NCBI RefSeq assembly: GCF_900101845.1
Contig: NZ_FNAM01000002.1
Location: 62,001-126,000 of the forward strand
Source of the DNA: Sporomusa acidovorans
Lineage (GTDB): Bacteria; Bacillota; Negativicutes; Sporomusales; Sporomusaceae
Reading direction: 5' to 3'
DNA: 64,000 nucleotides
Positions within the stretch are counted from its first letter, which is position 1, and each line of letters starts with the position of its first letter. Position numbers and translations under genes: made by a program. A model generated the notes under the pieces. The model saw only the letters and a list, made by a program, of their open reading frames with translations. It was not told the origin of the DNA and did not search any database. Shown here in pieces: positions 50,497 through 59,896 of the stretch.

Positions 50497-51219
50497 TTAC
50501 GCATCAACAAGACGAAACCGGACTCTTATGTCATAAAAGCTGGTTACCGCAACCCCGCCTTTTTGGGCGGGCGTAAACCGCCATTTTTTCGCCGAAACCA
50601 TGGCTGCTTCATCCAGAATGTCGCAGCCGCTGCCCTCCCGTACCGCGGCCGCAGCTACCAAACCGTCGGTGTCGATAAGGACACGTACCAAAACGGTTCC
50701 TTCCCAGCCGGCCTTTTTGGCCGCCTTAGGATAAATAGGTTTAGGACTGTATTGACAACTTGCGTCTGTCTGTGTGCCCGTTCCGCCATTCGCCCCACTG
50801 ACCTCGCCGACTGCTGCCGCCGTGGCTTCCACTTCACCCGCCATCCCGGCAGCCGGAACCGTATCGGCTGCCGGAATAGCAACCCCTCTGGCAACTTCCT
50901 TAGCCACCGAGGTTTCATTCACTTCCCCCGGCATGGCTGGCGGCAGCAATTGCTGGGTAACAGTTTGCGCCGAGCTGACGTGCGGCCTGCCAACATGAAC
51001 CTGCGTCACCGGACTGTCCGGACCTGCCGGCATAGGCGCCGCATCCCCCCTGTCCACTATACCGGCAGGAACGATATCCACTTCCACAGCAGCGATTTCC
51101 GTTGGTTTGTCAACCGGTGCAAAGGGTCTCCAAATAAGCAGACAGATCATCAATGTACCATGAAGAAGCAAGGATATGCCGGTTGCCTTGGTATAGGTTA
51201 TTTTGTTAGCAAACTTCAT
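50497..51219 (-). CDS. tonB: TonB energy-transducing protein
   Basis: A 240-residue protein with an N-terminal anchor (ATGISLLLHGTLMICLLIW), a Pro/Ala-rich linker and a C-terminal TonB domain (YSPKPIYPKAAKKAGWEGTV and VREGSGCDILDEAA). It links the ExbBD motor to the outer-membrane receptor encoded at 54903. The ATG at 51219 follows GGAGG. Its presence is direct evidence for an outer membrane. Confidence 0.9.
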   Translation of the reverse strand: MKFANKITYTKATGISLLLHGTLMICLLIWRPFAPVDKPTEIAAVEVDIVPAGIVDRGDAAPMPAGPDSPVTQVHVGRPHVSSAQTVTQQLLPPAMPGEVNETSVAKEVARGVAIPAADTVPAAGMAGEVEATAAAVGEVSGANGGTGTQTDASCQYSPKPIYPKAAKKAGWEGTVLVRVLIDTDGLVAAAAVREGSGCDILDEAAMVSAKKWRFTPAQKGGVAVTSFYDIRVRFRLVDA

Positions 51220-51343
51220 TGCAGCCTCCGCGAAAATAAATATTGTCGGCAATTCTCTTTATACCAGCCTGCTAATCGGTATTGCAACGCTTAAGCGCCC
51301 ACAAAACCAAATCCCGGTAGATTGAACATCTGGCCCAATTCGG

Positions 51344-52195
51344 CTAACACCTGCTCATTTTTGCACCAATATCAAGCGGCTTGCCGTGAAAAAGGCTCGA
51401 AGTGGCAATCACATCTACCCCTGTTCCTGCATACTGCTCGATATTATTAATAGTAATTCCGCCGGCGGCAATTAGCGTTATATTACTATTGATTTGTTTG
51501 ATTATCTTTACGTATTTAGCAAGATCACTACAGGGGGTTTTGTCAAACTGAATCCCGTCGACGCCTGCTTCAGCCATTTTCCTGGCTTCCTCAATACTGT
51601 CAACCTCAACGATAATTTTTTTCTCGTGACACTTTCTTTTCAGATCAGGCAGCCTGTTTACAAGCGAATCTATCCCGCCCAAAAAACACATATGCTGCTT
51701 GAAAACCAGGATCGTTTCTGATAAGCCTAATCTATGCGGCAACACACCACCGGCTAAAGCAGCCTTACTAATTAATTCTTTCGTTCCGGGAAAAGATTTG
51801 CGTGTTGCCACTACGGCCACATTAGCATCTATCTTATTCGCACTATCAACCAGTTTCTTGGCATGAGTAGCAATGCCACAGCAGTATTCAAGTATATTCA
51901 GACAAACTTTCCAGGCCATATGCAAAGCCTGCGACATGCCTTCCCCTGATAAAATTACCGTGCCTTCACTGACAGACGTGCCCGAAGGAATGCATTGCCG
52001 GACACTAATATCTAATTTTTGTAATATCTTTGCTGCTTCTTCCGTACAGGCAACCACGCCCGCCTCTCTTACCCGGAATTCAATGATTCCCTTTTTCCCG
52101 TCGATCCCCATTACTGTACTCGTTAAATCGATATAGGGTACATCTTCTTTGATTAAGCGGTCCAACATTTCATCTGTTATATAAATCATTCGCAC
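51344..52195 (-). CDS. modD: ModD-like protein (nicotinate-nucleotide pyrophosphorylase fold)
   Basis: A 283-residue protein of the NadC fold. It matches ModD, found with molybdate-transport genes: YITDEMLDRLIKEDVPYIDLT, ATRKSFPGTKELISKAALAGG, HRLGLSETILVF and GVDGIQFDK. Its biochemical role is unsettled. Here it lies between tonB and a TrmO/FmdE fusion gene; no modABC genes are in the window. Confidence 0.85.
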   Translation of the reverse strand: MRMIYITDEMLDRLIKEDVPYIDLTSTVMGIDGKKGIIEFRVREAGVVACTEEAAKILQKLDISVRQCIPSGTSVSEGTVILSGEGMSQALHMAWKVCLNILEYCCGIATHAKKLVDSANKIDANVAVVATRKSFPGTKELISKAALAGGVLPHRLGLSETILVFKQHMCFLGGIDSLVNRLPDLKRKCHEKKIIVEVDSIEEARKMAEAGVDGIQFDKTPCSDLAKYVKIIKQINSNITLIAAGGITINNIEQYAGTGVDVIATSSLFHGKPLDIGAKMSRC

Positions 52196-52284
52196 ACCAT
52201 CCTATTTAAATTTTATGGTAATTCGTCGCTAATGCTGATGATTCCCTGGCATTCCGCTGTTTCTTTCTATATTTTTTGTAAGTA

Positions 52285-53052
52285 TCATGCAGAGAATGTT
52301 GTTATGATAAATAATTTTTCCGCGTTCTTCTCCTTTATGTCCGCTGGGGTTAAGCCTGGGCGTACAGTAAATTGCATAATACTGCCGTTTTTTGTCCAGG
52401 TGACTTCCGTTTGTTCCGCCTTGCCGTTGTAAGTAAACCGGGTGGGGTTAGCCAACCGCGCTCGGGTCAATCCTTGCAAAACATCGGCCAGACAGGCATC
52501 TCCTTGTAGCATGAGGGTTACGTCAGGAGCCTGAAGCTGTCCCAGGCGTTCCTCTGCCAATACAGCCATCTTCACTCCCAGTTCCAGACCGGGGCACGCC
52601 TCGCCATGATGACGCAATGCCTGTTTGTAGAATACTTCCTGCCGCGAATGAAGCCGCATATGCGGTGTTTTCGGTGAAAAAACGATATCGGCTTCGAAAT
52701 ACGGTTTTATATCCAGCACCGGTGTACCTTGTGCCGCATCCAGGCCAGAAACATGAATTTCATCCCCAGCGATTTTTTCTAATTTAACTAGTGTCAACGC
52801 AATCGGATTAGGTCTTGCCGGCGTCCGCACACCGAAAACACCGTAGGTTTTATTAAGAGCCGTGTAACCCATTTGCAGCAACGATCTATTAGCATTATGA
52901 AACCAGCATAAAATCCAGAAATGACTGTGTTCGTTCATGTTTTGCATTGCAGGCAGATATTCCGGGTTGATTTTAATAATCCGAATGGCATCTTCCCATT
53001 CACTAATTACTTCTCCGACAGGATGAAGTAGTCCAACTTTATTGTTTTCCAT
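52285..53052 (-). CDS. TrmO-like (TsaA) domain fused to an FmdE-like domain
   Basis: A 255-residue two-domain protein. Residues 1-140 match the TrmO/TsaA (UPF0066) family, with GVFGVRTPARPNPIALT (71-87), the conserved SAM-methyltransferase motif. Residues 145-255 match FmdE, with HHGEACPGLELGVKMAV (Cys153) and GDACLADVLQGLT (Cys187). FmdE domains accompany molybdenum enzymes in archaea and anaerobes. Next to modD, the fusion may concern Mo or another metal rather than tRNA. Function is inference. Confidence 0.75.
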   Translation of the reverse strand: MENNKVGLLHPVGEVISEWEDAIRIIKINPEYLPAMQNMNEHSHFWILCWFHNANRSLLQMGYTALNKTYGVFGVRTPARPNPIALTLVKLEKIAGDEIHVSGLDAAQGTPVLDIKPYFEADIVFSPKTPHMRLHSRQEVFYKQALRHHGEACPGLELGVKMAVLAEERLGQLQAPDVTLMLQGDACLADVLQGLTRARLANPTRFTYNGKAEQTEVTWTKNGSIMQFTVRPGLTPADIKEKNAEKLFIITTFSA

Positions 53053-53102
53053 GAAATCAGATCCTCCAATTTTTGGGCTCAGTCCAACCGCTATCGATCA
53101 AG

Positions 53103-54812
53103 CTAGCCAATCGTCGCCATCCACTTGATCAGTTCCAGTTGCTGGTCGTGAAAGCGTAATAAAGACGGTCTATGAGCGATACTTATTATGGCTGTCCCCG
53201 GCAGCCTGTCCAATAGCAACTGATAAAGCTGCGTTTCCGCGGCTTCGTCCAATGCCGCAGTGGCTTCGTCCAGGAAAAGCCATTGCGGTTTGATCAGTAA
53301 GGCCCGAGCAAATGCCAGCCGCTGCTGTTCGCCTGGCGAAAGCTGTTGCTGCCAGTGCTGCTCTGTGTCCAATTGACCAGTTAAATGGGGTAACCCTACA
53401 GCGGCCAGTGTCTGCTTCATAGAATCCGGGCAATAGTCCCCGGACGCATCAGGATAGACAAGCGCCTGTCGCAGAGTGGCAATTGGCACAAACAGTTTCT
53501 GGGGAATAAACAACAACCGGCCTTTTGCCGGCACTGTTATACTCCCACAGCCAAACGGCCACATTCCATTCAAAGCGTGAAATAATGTTGTTTTTCCGCA
53601 GCCTGAGGGACCGGTAATGAGCATGCGGCTTGCCGGAGGGATAGCAAAGGTAATGTTCTGCAATAAAGGTTGACCGTCAGGCAGCCAAAGGTCGAGCCGG
53701 GCAATCCGTATTCCTTCTGAAAGCGGCCCCTGCTGGCGAGTTATCTCGCCAGACTGTAACGCTGCCGTTTGGGCCATCGCTTTTTTAAAACCAATCAGCC
53801 GATCAATTGTCGCTTTCCATTTAGCCAGCTTTTCGTAATTCATCATAAACCACCAAAATGACATGCGTACTCTGACGAATGCCATTGCGGTCTGCTGCAT
53901 ATCTCCCAGGCGAATGCTATCGGCAATAAACAGAGGCGCCAGTATTAAATAAGGCAGCAGTTCAGCCAGTAAAAAATAGGCCCGGAAAAACCAATCCATT
54001 ATTTTTTTACGGTTAATAATTCCTAACTGTGCCTCCATGATTTTGGCAAATCGTTCGGCCAAACCGCATTCTTCCCGTTGTTCGCCATAGTACGCAGAGA
54101 TGGTTTCCGCATTTTCGCGCACCCTCATTAAGGAAAAGCGGTAATCGGCCTCAAACCTCTGTTGCCGACGATTTAAGGCGGCCAGTATCTTCCCCAGGAG
54201 ATGGTTAATCCATGATCCGGCCAGGGCATAAATTGCCGCTAGCCACAACATGGCTCCCGGGATCGTTATGCCGCCAATTTTCAGCGTCCCCGGCGAATTC
54301 CACAAGATGGAGGAGAACACCAATAAAGACGCGCTTGTGTGCACAAAACTGACAATCAGCGCAATGGTATCCTCCGTAACTAAGCGCAAATCCTCCGCAA
54401 TGCGTTGATCAGGGTTGTCCACATCGCCGGCAATCTGCTGCACATTATAATAATTTTTACCAAACATCCACTGGCCAATATAATCCTCGGTCAGCCACCG
54501 GCGCCAGCGCAGTTGGAGAATCCCCTGGAAGTAATTCTGGCAACCTTCCAGGGGAAATGTGAGCAGCGCTAACAGGGCGTAAGTCATCAATTGGTGAATA
54601 TAATCAGCATAGTTCATTGCTTGAATGGCGTTAAAAAAATCTTTCCACCAGTTGTTAAATAAAACGCTCATATAGACTTGTCCACCAATCAGAGCCAATA
54701 TCCCGGCCACTATCGCCCCCGACCGCCAGCGTTCTGCCGACTGCCAGTAAGGCCGCAATATGTCTTCTGCTTCATGAAAGAAAGATTTGGTTTTCGCAAA
54801 CAGCAGCCTCAC
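53103..54812 (-). CDS. SbmA/BacA/YddA-type ABC transporter (fused permease-ATPase)
   Basis: A 569-residue protein. The N-terminal half has about six helices of the ABC_membrane_2/SbmA type (WWKDFFNAIQAMNY, GNPDQRIAED-like DNPDQRIAEDLR). The ATPase half has Walker A GPSGCGKTT, signature LSPGEQQRLAFARALL and Walker B WLFLDEATAALD. Relatives move peptides, cobalamin or siderophores. It lies 90 bases after the TonB-dependent receptor gene, so it may take the same ligand across the inner membrane. Confidence 0.87.
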   Translation of the reverse strand: MRLLFAKTKSFFHEAEDILRPYWQSAERWRSGAIVAGILALIGGQVYMSVLFNNWWKDFFNAIQAMNYADYIHQLMTYALLALLTFPLEGCQNYFQGILQLRWRRWLTEDYIGQWMFGKNYYNVQQIAGDVDNPDQRIAEDLRLVTEDTIALIVSFVHTSASLLVFSSILWNSPGTLKIGGITIPGAMLWLAAIYALAGSWINHLLGKILAALNRRQQRFEADYRFSLMRVRENAETISAYYGEQREECGLAERFAKIMEAQLGIINRKKIMDWFFRAYFLLAELLPYLILAPLFIADSIRLGDMQQTAMAFVRVRMSFWWFMMNYEKLAKWKATIDRLIGFKKAMAQTAALQSGEITRQQGPLSEGIRIARLDLWLPDGQPLLQNITFAIPPASRMLITGPSGCGKTTLFHALNGMWPFGCGSITVPAKGRLLFIPQKLFVPIATLRQALVYPDASGDYCPDSMKQTLAAVGLPHLTGQLDTEQHWQQQLSPGEQQRLAFARALLIKPQWLFLDEATAALDEAAETQLYQLLLDRLPGTAIISIAHRPSLLRFHDQQLELIKWMATIG

Positions 54813-54902
54813 TTAGCGCAGCTCCTTTTGATATCTTTTAACAATTAAAAAAGCATCCCAATTACGGTGTTCAGCTAATTTTAGCATCCTTTCACTATAA
54901 AC

Positions 54903-57221
54903 TTACATAAAGGTTCGTTCGTAGCTAAGGACGAAGCTACGCGGCGTCCCCGCGTAAATGCCGGACGAATTGCCATTGCTTGTATTGTAATTGCTTGCGG
55001 CCCAATAATGCCTGTTGGTCAAATTATATGCATTGAGCGCCCAGCGATAATTCTTGGTTTTATAGTACACGAGCGCATCCAGCGTTGTGTAGCCGTCCAT
55101 CCAGCCAATGCTGTTATAATAAGAAACGGCGCGTTTACTTACATAAGTCAGGCCGCCACCAAACCCCCAGCCCTGTCTGGGGCCGTCCTGGAATTCGTAA
55201 GTACTCCACAACCGGAATGAATTTTCAGGCACATTCGGCATGACGCTGCCTGGATCATAGCTGTCGTCCTTTAAAACCTTGGCGTTGCAATGCGAGAAGG
55301 CGGCCAGCAAATTCCAGCCCGGCTTGATAACATAGCTGGCGTCAAGTTCAACGCCTTTGCTGCATTGCCTGGCGATGGTGTCATATACCCCGTAACCCGC
55401 GGCATCATAAGTATAATAAGCCATGTTGTTCCGGTTGATCCGGTATACCGATAATGTCACACTGGCGCGATTGCTTATATCGACTTTTACGCCACCTTCA
55501 ACCTGATCACCGGTTTCCGCAGGCAGGCTCTGGTATTCATTATAGTCGTTTATATACGGTCCCTGCGGATTATAATATTTCGACCAACCGACAAAGCCAT
55601 TTATCCCCGGCGAGATTTCATACGTAGCCCCCACCCTGGGGGTGGTGGCGTGGGTACGAACACCCGAGTAATTTCCGGCATAACTGGTTGAACTCCTAGT
55701 CATGCTTGTACCAGCGCTAACCTTCCATTTAGGCGACAGGGTAATCACATCATTTACATACGCGCCAAAGCGGTCTTCCTTGGTATGGCGCCAGCCGGAC
55801 GTAAGCGAAACGTTTACGAAATCAGAATACACCGGATTAAAAATATCTACGTAAGACGAGGTCTTGAATCCTCTATTTTTTAGGTACTGATTGAAGTGGC
55901 CATAGGTAATACCGGTGGTCAAATCATTGGTCAGCCCGCCTGTTTTAAATTTTGCGTTGGCCGTGGTATCCCAGGTAAAAGTTCTGTTCAACCGCTCCAT
56001 AGCGGATGCATACATTCTTACCGTGTTGCTGTCTGTATAAAGCTGGTACCCGTAGTTAGCGCGCGAATCATAGTTATAAGTACCATACCGCAAGGCCGAA
56101 GTGACTGTCCAAATATCATTGAATTTATGGTCCACCTTGGCCGAAACCGTACGGCTGATGGCATGGGTATAAGAACGCGGATCAACATAGGATGCCTCGT
56201 ACGGCAGCAGACCGACCGGGTCGCCGATGGTTCCCGCCAGTGTCAAATAACTGGAACCGGTCGCCGGATTATAATTATCATTAAACTGGGTTTCAAAGGT
56301 ATAAGTGGTATTTTCATGCGGCTGACCCTGGACGATAAAGCTGATATTATCACGTTTGTCCAGGGAAGTATTACGTTTGAAGGATGCATAATTCGTTTTA
56401 TCGATAATGAGCCGCGACAGCCATTTTTTGTCCGCAGTCAAAGGAATAGACATGTCGGCGCTGGCCGATTGCGTTCCCCAGGAGCCGTACTTCACGCCAT
56501 AGGTAAACGCTGCATATGGCAGCGGTTTTTTGGTGACATAGTTGATGAGACCGCCAGCCGTCACGTTGCCGTAAAGCACCGAAGCCGGTCCTTTTAGTAC
56601 CTCAATCCGGTCAATGTTGCCGAGCCAGCCGGCATAGGAAGAACTGCGATCCCATAATCCGTTAACATAGACATAGTCAGTAGCGCTAAAACCACGGACA
56701 TTATAACCGAGCAATACATCCGCATAAGCAGGATAAATCTGGGAAGATACCCCGGCGATGTTAGTCAGGGCATCAGTCGATGTAAGGCTGCTCTGCTCTT
56801 CAATGATCTTTTGCCCGACTGAGGTAATCGATTGCGGTAAATCCTTATTTGCCACATCAGATTTGCTGCCGGTGGAGCTTTGGGTAATAACATAATTTTT
56901 TACCCCTTCGGCATCAGGCTGTTGCCCAATTGTCAGCTTGTTTTTCGTTTTTTCCGCGTTCTTCTCCTTCTCCGCAGTAACCTCCACCTCAGCGACCGGA
57001 ACTTTGGCTTCAGAGGAGGCCGCTGCCGCGGAGCTTGCGGTGTTTTCATGTTTGGCCTGTTGATTGGCGGCTTGCTCCTGCTGCTGCTTATCACTATCAG
57101 TCTTTTGAGTACTTTCCGATTGTGTTGCGGCGTTTTCCGCCCCGGCAATACCTGGTCCGTATAAAAGCATGGCAACGGCAAGTGTAGCACTGCAAAATGG
57201 CTTCCATGTTGAATTTTTCAT
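54903..57221 (-). CDS. TonB-dependent siderophore-type receptor
   Basis: A 772-residue outer-membrane receptor. It has a signal peptide, a Gln/Ala/Lys-rich linker (about 30-95), a TonB-box-like VAEVEVTAEK, a plug domain (NKDLPQSITSVGQKIIEEQ, GYNVRGFSATDYVYVNGL, RIEVLKGPASVLYGN) and a beta-barrel ending LSYERTFM with a terminal hydrophobic/aromatic pair. This fits the FhuA/FhuE group of ferric-siderophore receptors, though metal complexes of other kinds are possible. An HxlR regulator and a metal chaperone gene lie upstream. Confidence 0.9.
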   Translation of the reverse strand: MKNSTWKPFCSATLAVAMLLYGPGIAGAENAATQSESTQKTDSDKQQQEQAANQQAKHENTASSAAAASSEAKVPVAEVEVTAEKEKNAEKTKNKLTIGQQPDAEGVKNYVITQSSTGSKSDVANKDLPQSITSVGQKIIEEQSSLTSTDALTNIAGVSSQIYPAYADVLLGYNVRGFSATDYVYVNGLWDRSSSYAGWLGNIDRIEVLKGPASVLYGNVTAGGLINYVTKKPLPYAAFTYGVKYGSWGTQSASADMSIPLTADKKWLSRLIIDKTNYASFKRNTSLDKRDNISFIVQGQPHENTTYTFETQFNDNYNPATGSSYLTLAGTIGDPVGLLPYEASYVDPRSYTHAISRTVSAKVDHKFNDIWTVTSALRYGTYNYDSRANYGYQLYTDSNTVRMYASAMERLNRTFTWDTTANAKFKTGGLTNDLTTGITYGHFNQYLKNRGFKTSSYVDIFNPVYSDFVNVSLTSGWRHTKEDRFGAYVNDVITLSPKWKVSAGTSMTRSSTSYAGNYSGVRTHATTPRVGATYEISPGINGFVGWSKYYNPQGPYINDYNEYQSLPAETGDQVEGGVKVDISNRASVTLSVYRINRNNMAYYTYDAAGYGVYDTIARQCSKGVELDASYVIKPGWNLLAAFSHCNAKVLKDDSYDPGSVMPNVPENSFRLWSTYEFQDGPRQGWGFGGGLTYVSKRAVSYYNSIGWMDGYTTLDALVYYKTKNYRWALNAYNLTNRHYWAASNYNTSNGNSSGIYAGTPRSFVLSYERTFM

Positions 57222-57248
57222 CCTTTTCTCCCCTACCCCTACGGTTAA

Positions 57249-57455
57249 TCAGATTACTCTAAATCCCAGATCTTCAACAGTTTTGGCAAGCAGGCCGTAT
57301 TCCGCGGAACCGATGATAATTGCCTCCTTTTTTCCCAGGTCAACAGAAACACTTGTTACGCCTGCAATATGTTTAAGTGCTTTTTCCACTTTACCTGTGC
57401 ACATATGGCATGACATTCCCTCAATCTTCAAGATAATTTGATTTGATGGCTCCAT
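57249..57455 (-). CDS. Heavy-metal-associated (CopZ-like) small protein
   Basis: A 68-residue HMA-fold protein with the metal motif GMSCHMCTGKV. Such proteins carry Cu(I) or similar soft metals. The ATG at 57455 follows GGGGGC. It lies 27 bases before the TonB-dependent receptor gene and is the first gene after a large inverted repeat, so it is probably co-transcribed with the receptor. Confidence 0.87.
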   Translation of the reverse strand: MEPSNQIILKIEGMSCHMCTGKVEKALKHIAGVTSVSVDLGKKEAIIIGSAEYGLLAKTVEDLGFRVI

Positions 57456-57490
57456 TCTTTCGCCCCCTTTCTGCAAATGTTCCAATAATA

Positions 57491-57552
57491 TTACAAACAT
57501 AAACAAACATAAACAAATTTTTATCATCGCTTATGTTTGTTTATGTTTGTAA
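57491..57552. promoter_or_regulatory. Perfect 22-bp inverted repeat, probable HxlR operator
   Basis: Arms 57491-57512 and 57531-57552 are perfectly complementary, with an 18-base loop. Each arm is itself a tandem pair of TTATGTTTGT. It lies between the divergent chaperone/receptor operon and the hxlR-like gene, and overlaps the -35 region of the latter. Confidence 0.75.
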
Positions 57553-57564
57553 AAATGATATAAT
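57537..57564 (+). promoter_or_regulatory. Sigma-70 promoter of the HxlR regulator
   Basis: -35 TTGTTT (57537-57542) and -10 TATAAT (57559-57564) with a 16-base spacer. The right arm of the inverted repeat covers the -35, which suggests autorepression. Confidence 0.65.
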
Positions 57565-57644
57565 AAAACAAATGGAAATACAAGTACGCACTTTTGTATG
57601 ACATACTCATAAATATAGTACTATTGGGAAAGGAGGCGTGTTAA

Positions 57645-58109
57645 ATGGCAAAGGCACAGACCTTGCGAGGTCTTTGCCCGGTAACTAACGCAACACTGAC
57701 AGTTGCCCAGAGATTAGTCACCGGCAAATGGAAGTTTATCATTCTCTGGCGTCTAAGTGAGGGGACAAGAAGATTTAATGAACTCCAAAAGCAAATACCC
57801 CATATTTCACAGGGAATACTTACTCAACAGCTCAGAGAACTTGAGCGGGACGGAATTGTGTTTAGAGAGGTATATAAAGAAATACCGCCAAAAGTTGAAT
57901 ATTCGCTGACTGAGATCGGACAAAGCTTTATCCCAATATTGAACGATATATTCGGATGGATAAACAGCTACAACAGAAAAAAAGAAAAACAGGAGAAACC
58001 TCCTACCACGGTGTCGAAGATTTCTCCAAGGGATAATGCCGGTTCGGCTGAGGGCTGCTCATGCGGCGATAATTGCACTTGTGGCGAAAATTGTACCTGT
58101 GGCTCGTAG
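57645..58109 (+). CDS. HxlR-family regulator with cysteine-rich C-terminal tail
   Basis: A 154-residue regulator. The winged-helix domain (about 10-105) has the family pattern Cys11-Pro, [41 protein letters not shown] and VEYSLTEIG. The last 17 residues hold six cysteines as C-x-C three times (138, 140, 144, 146, 150, 152), like a short metallothionein. HxlR proteins often sense electrophiles or redox state through Cys; this tail suggests metal binding. It faces a metal-chaperone and receptor operon across a shared operator. Confidence 0.88.
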   Translation: MAKAQTLRGLCPVTNATLTVAQRLVTGKWKFIILWRLSEGTRRFNELQKQIPHISQGILTQQLRELERDGIVFREVYKEIPPKVEYSLTEIGQSFIPILNDIFGWINSYNRKKEKQEKPPTTVSKISPRDNAGSAEGCSCGDNCTCGENCTCGS

Positions 58110-58137
58110 CCGTGAAATGCTAATATTGTCATTATAT

Positions 58138-58180
58138 ACAAACAGGCACTTTACATAAATTGCAAAGTGCCTGTTTGTAT
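58138..58180. terminator. Bidirectional terminator between hxlR and eda
   Basis: Perfect 16-base arms (58138-58153, 58165-58180) flank an 11-base loop between two convergent genes, with T-rich flanks. Confidence 0.8.
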
Positions 58181-58205
58181 TATAATTTCTTAATCATTGG
58201 TTGCT

Positions 58206-58853
58206 TTACTTGCTATTTTTAGCATTACGGACTGCTTCGCCAAACTGCCGCGCCGCGGCGGCAACTTGTTCATAATCGCCTTTGGCCGCCCCGCGGGTTA
58301 AATTGCCGCCGACACCCACTGCGACACAACCGGCACCAATCCAGTCACCCACATTATTAAGATCAACCCCGCCGGTCGGCATTAAACGCGCCTGCGGCAA
58401 TGGCCCCTGCAACGCTTTGACAAACTTTGGCCCCATAATTTCACCTGGAAAAACTTTCAGAATATCGGCCCCAGCCTGCATCGCCATTACGGCTTCCCGC
58501 ACTGTCATAATGCCGGGCATAGCCGCAATGCGGTAGCGATTGCACAACTTAACTGTTTCAACATCCAGGCATGGCGAGACTATAAACTGGGCCCCGCTCA
58601 AAATTGCGATTCGCGCCGTTGCTGCGTCCAAAACTGTTCCTGCGCCAATCACGACATCACTACCGGCATATTTCTCCGTCAAAGCGGTCATTAAAACCGG
58701 CGCTCCGGGGATTGTAAAGGTAACCTCGATAAACTTTATGCCACCTTTTATACAGGCTTCAATTGTCCGGCCGGCTTCATCCCTGTTGGCCCCCCGGATT
58801 ACGGCTACCAAGCTCTCTTCACAAAGTTGTTGTATTACCGTTTCTTTATCCAT
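58206..58853 (-). CDS. eda: 2-keto-3-deoxy-6-phosphogluconate aldolase
   Basis: A 215-residue class I aldolase. The Schiff-base lysine lies in DILKVFPGE, the catalytic Glu in FIEVTFTIPGA, and the phosphate loop in MPTGGVDL. It splits KDPG into pyruvate and glyceraldehyde-3-phosphate, ending the pathway encoded upstream. The ATG at 58853 follows AAGGAGG; the kinase stop lies 1 base upstream. Confidence 0.92.
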   Translation of the reverse strand: MDKETVIQQLCEESLVAVIRGANRDEAGRTIEACIKGGIKFIEVTFTIPGAPVLMTALTEKYAGSDVVIGAGTVLDAATARIAILSGAQFIVSPCLDVETVKLCNRYRIAAMPGIMTVREAVMAMQAGADILKVFPGEIMGPKFVKALQGPLPQARLMPTGGVDLNNVGDWIGAGCVAVGVGGNLTRGAAKGDYEQVAAAARQFGEAVRNAKNSK

Positions 58854-58854
58854 G

Positions 58855-59796
58855 TTAAACCTCCTTGGCCATGAACGCGGCCAAACCTTTCCTATCCGGC
58901 AAGCCGTCATTATCGCCCGGTGACATTACGGCCAAAGCCCCGATCGCAGTACCGCGCGTTACAGCGTCCTGTAACGACAAGCCTTCCAAAATGCCGCTGA
59001 TCACACCAACGGCAAAACCGTCACCCGCGCCCACGGTATCGACGACGTGTTCTACTTTAAAACCGTCCGTATAAAACTGCCGGCCGGCCGTACTGGTGTA
59101 CGCGCCTTTAGCGCCGAGCTTGATGATTACGGTTTTTACACCTTTAGCGTGATAAAAGTCAGCTATTTCCTGGACATCATCTTTGCCGGTTAACAGCTGT
59201 CCCTCTTGAATACCGGGGAAAACAATATCCGCGCGGCTTGCCAAATCGTTAATGACTGCAACCATCTCCCGCTTATCGGGCCAAAGACCCGGCCGCAAAT
59301 TGGGATCATAAGATATCTGAATACCCCGGGCCCGCGCCTGGTCCATTATTTCATACATCATTTTCCGGCAGCCGCCTGATAAGGCCGGCGGTATGCCTGT
59401 CAGATGGGCAACAGCAAAGCCGTCCCAGCATAATTTTTTTATTGTGTCGACATCCATATGCGAAGCCGCTGAATTCCGGCGCAACGAGAATACTTCCGGA
59501 TCACCCGTCTTGACTTTCTGTTTCCATTGCATACCGGTGAAATACTGAGAATTATAGTGGACATAGGTGGTGTCAATCCCGTTTTCTTCGAAGAACTGTC
59601 CAATCTGCCGGCCGAAAGGATCATCGCCAAGCTGGGTTACATAGGTCACCTCATGCCCCAGCCGCACCATCCCAATGGAAAAATTGACTTCAGCCCCTGC
59701 TACAAACCGGGAAAACCGATTTACTTCTTCCAGTGAACCTTCATGTTCAGCTACCCATAATGTCATTGGTTCACCAACTGTTAGTATCTTACTCAT
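58855..59796 (-). CDS. kdgK: 2-keto-3-deoxygluconate kinase
   Basis: A 313-residue pfkB-family kinase, with FVAGAEVNFSIGMVRLGH near the N-terminus and the C-terminal signature VDTVGAGDGFAVGVISG holding the catalytic Asp. It phosphorylates KDG to KDPG, the substrate of the aldolase encoded next. The ATG at 59796 follows GAGGAG. Confidence 0.9.
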   Translation of the reverse strand: MSKILTVGEPMTLWVAEHEGSLEEVNRFSRFVAGAEVNFSIGMVRLGHEVTYVTQLGDDPFGRQIGQFFEENGIDTTYVHYNSQYFTGMQWKQKVKTGDPEVFSLRRNSAASHMDVDTIKKLCWDGFAVAHLTGIPPALSGGCRKMMYEIMDQARARGIQISYDPNLRPGLWPDKREMVAVINDLASRADIVFPGIQEGQLLTGKDDVQEIADFYHAKGVKTVIIKLGAKGAYTSTAGRQFYTDGFKVEHVVDTVGAGDGFAVGVISGILEGLSLQDAVTRGTAIGALAVMSPGDNDGLPDRKGLAAFMAKEV

Positions 59797-59896
59797 TAGT
59801 TTCTCCTCTTCTCCTGCTATATACAACATGCTAAAGACTCTTCAAGAATACACCACTCGCGTGCGCCTGCAATATTCTTTAATGTGGAATTATAGG

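Noticed and set aside
55896-56597. 233-codon open frame on the plus strand
   Set aside because: Antisense to the TonB-dependent receptor; no start signal.
54903-57221. Vitamin B12 receptor (BtuB) identity for the TonB-dependent receptor
   Set aside because: The plug and length fit the siderophore-receptor group better, and no cobalamin riboswitch was recognised upstream.
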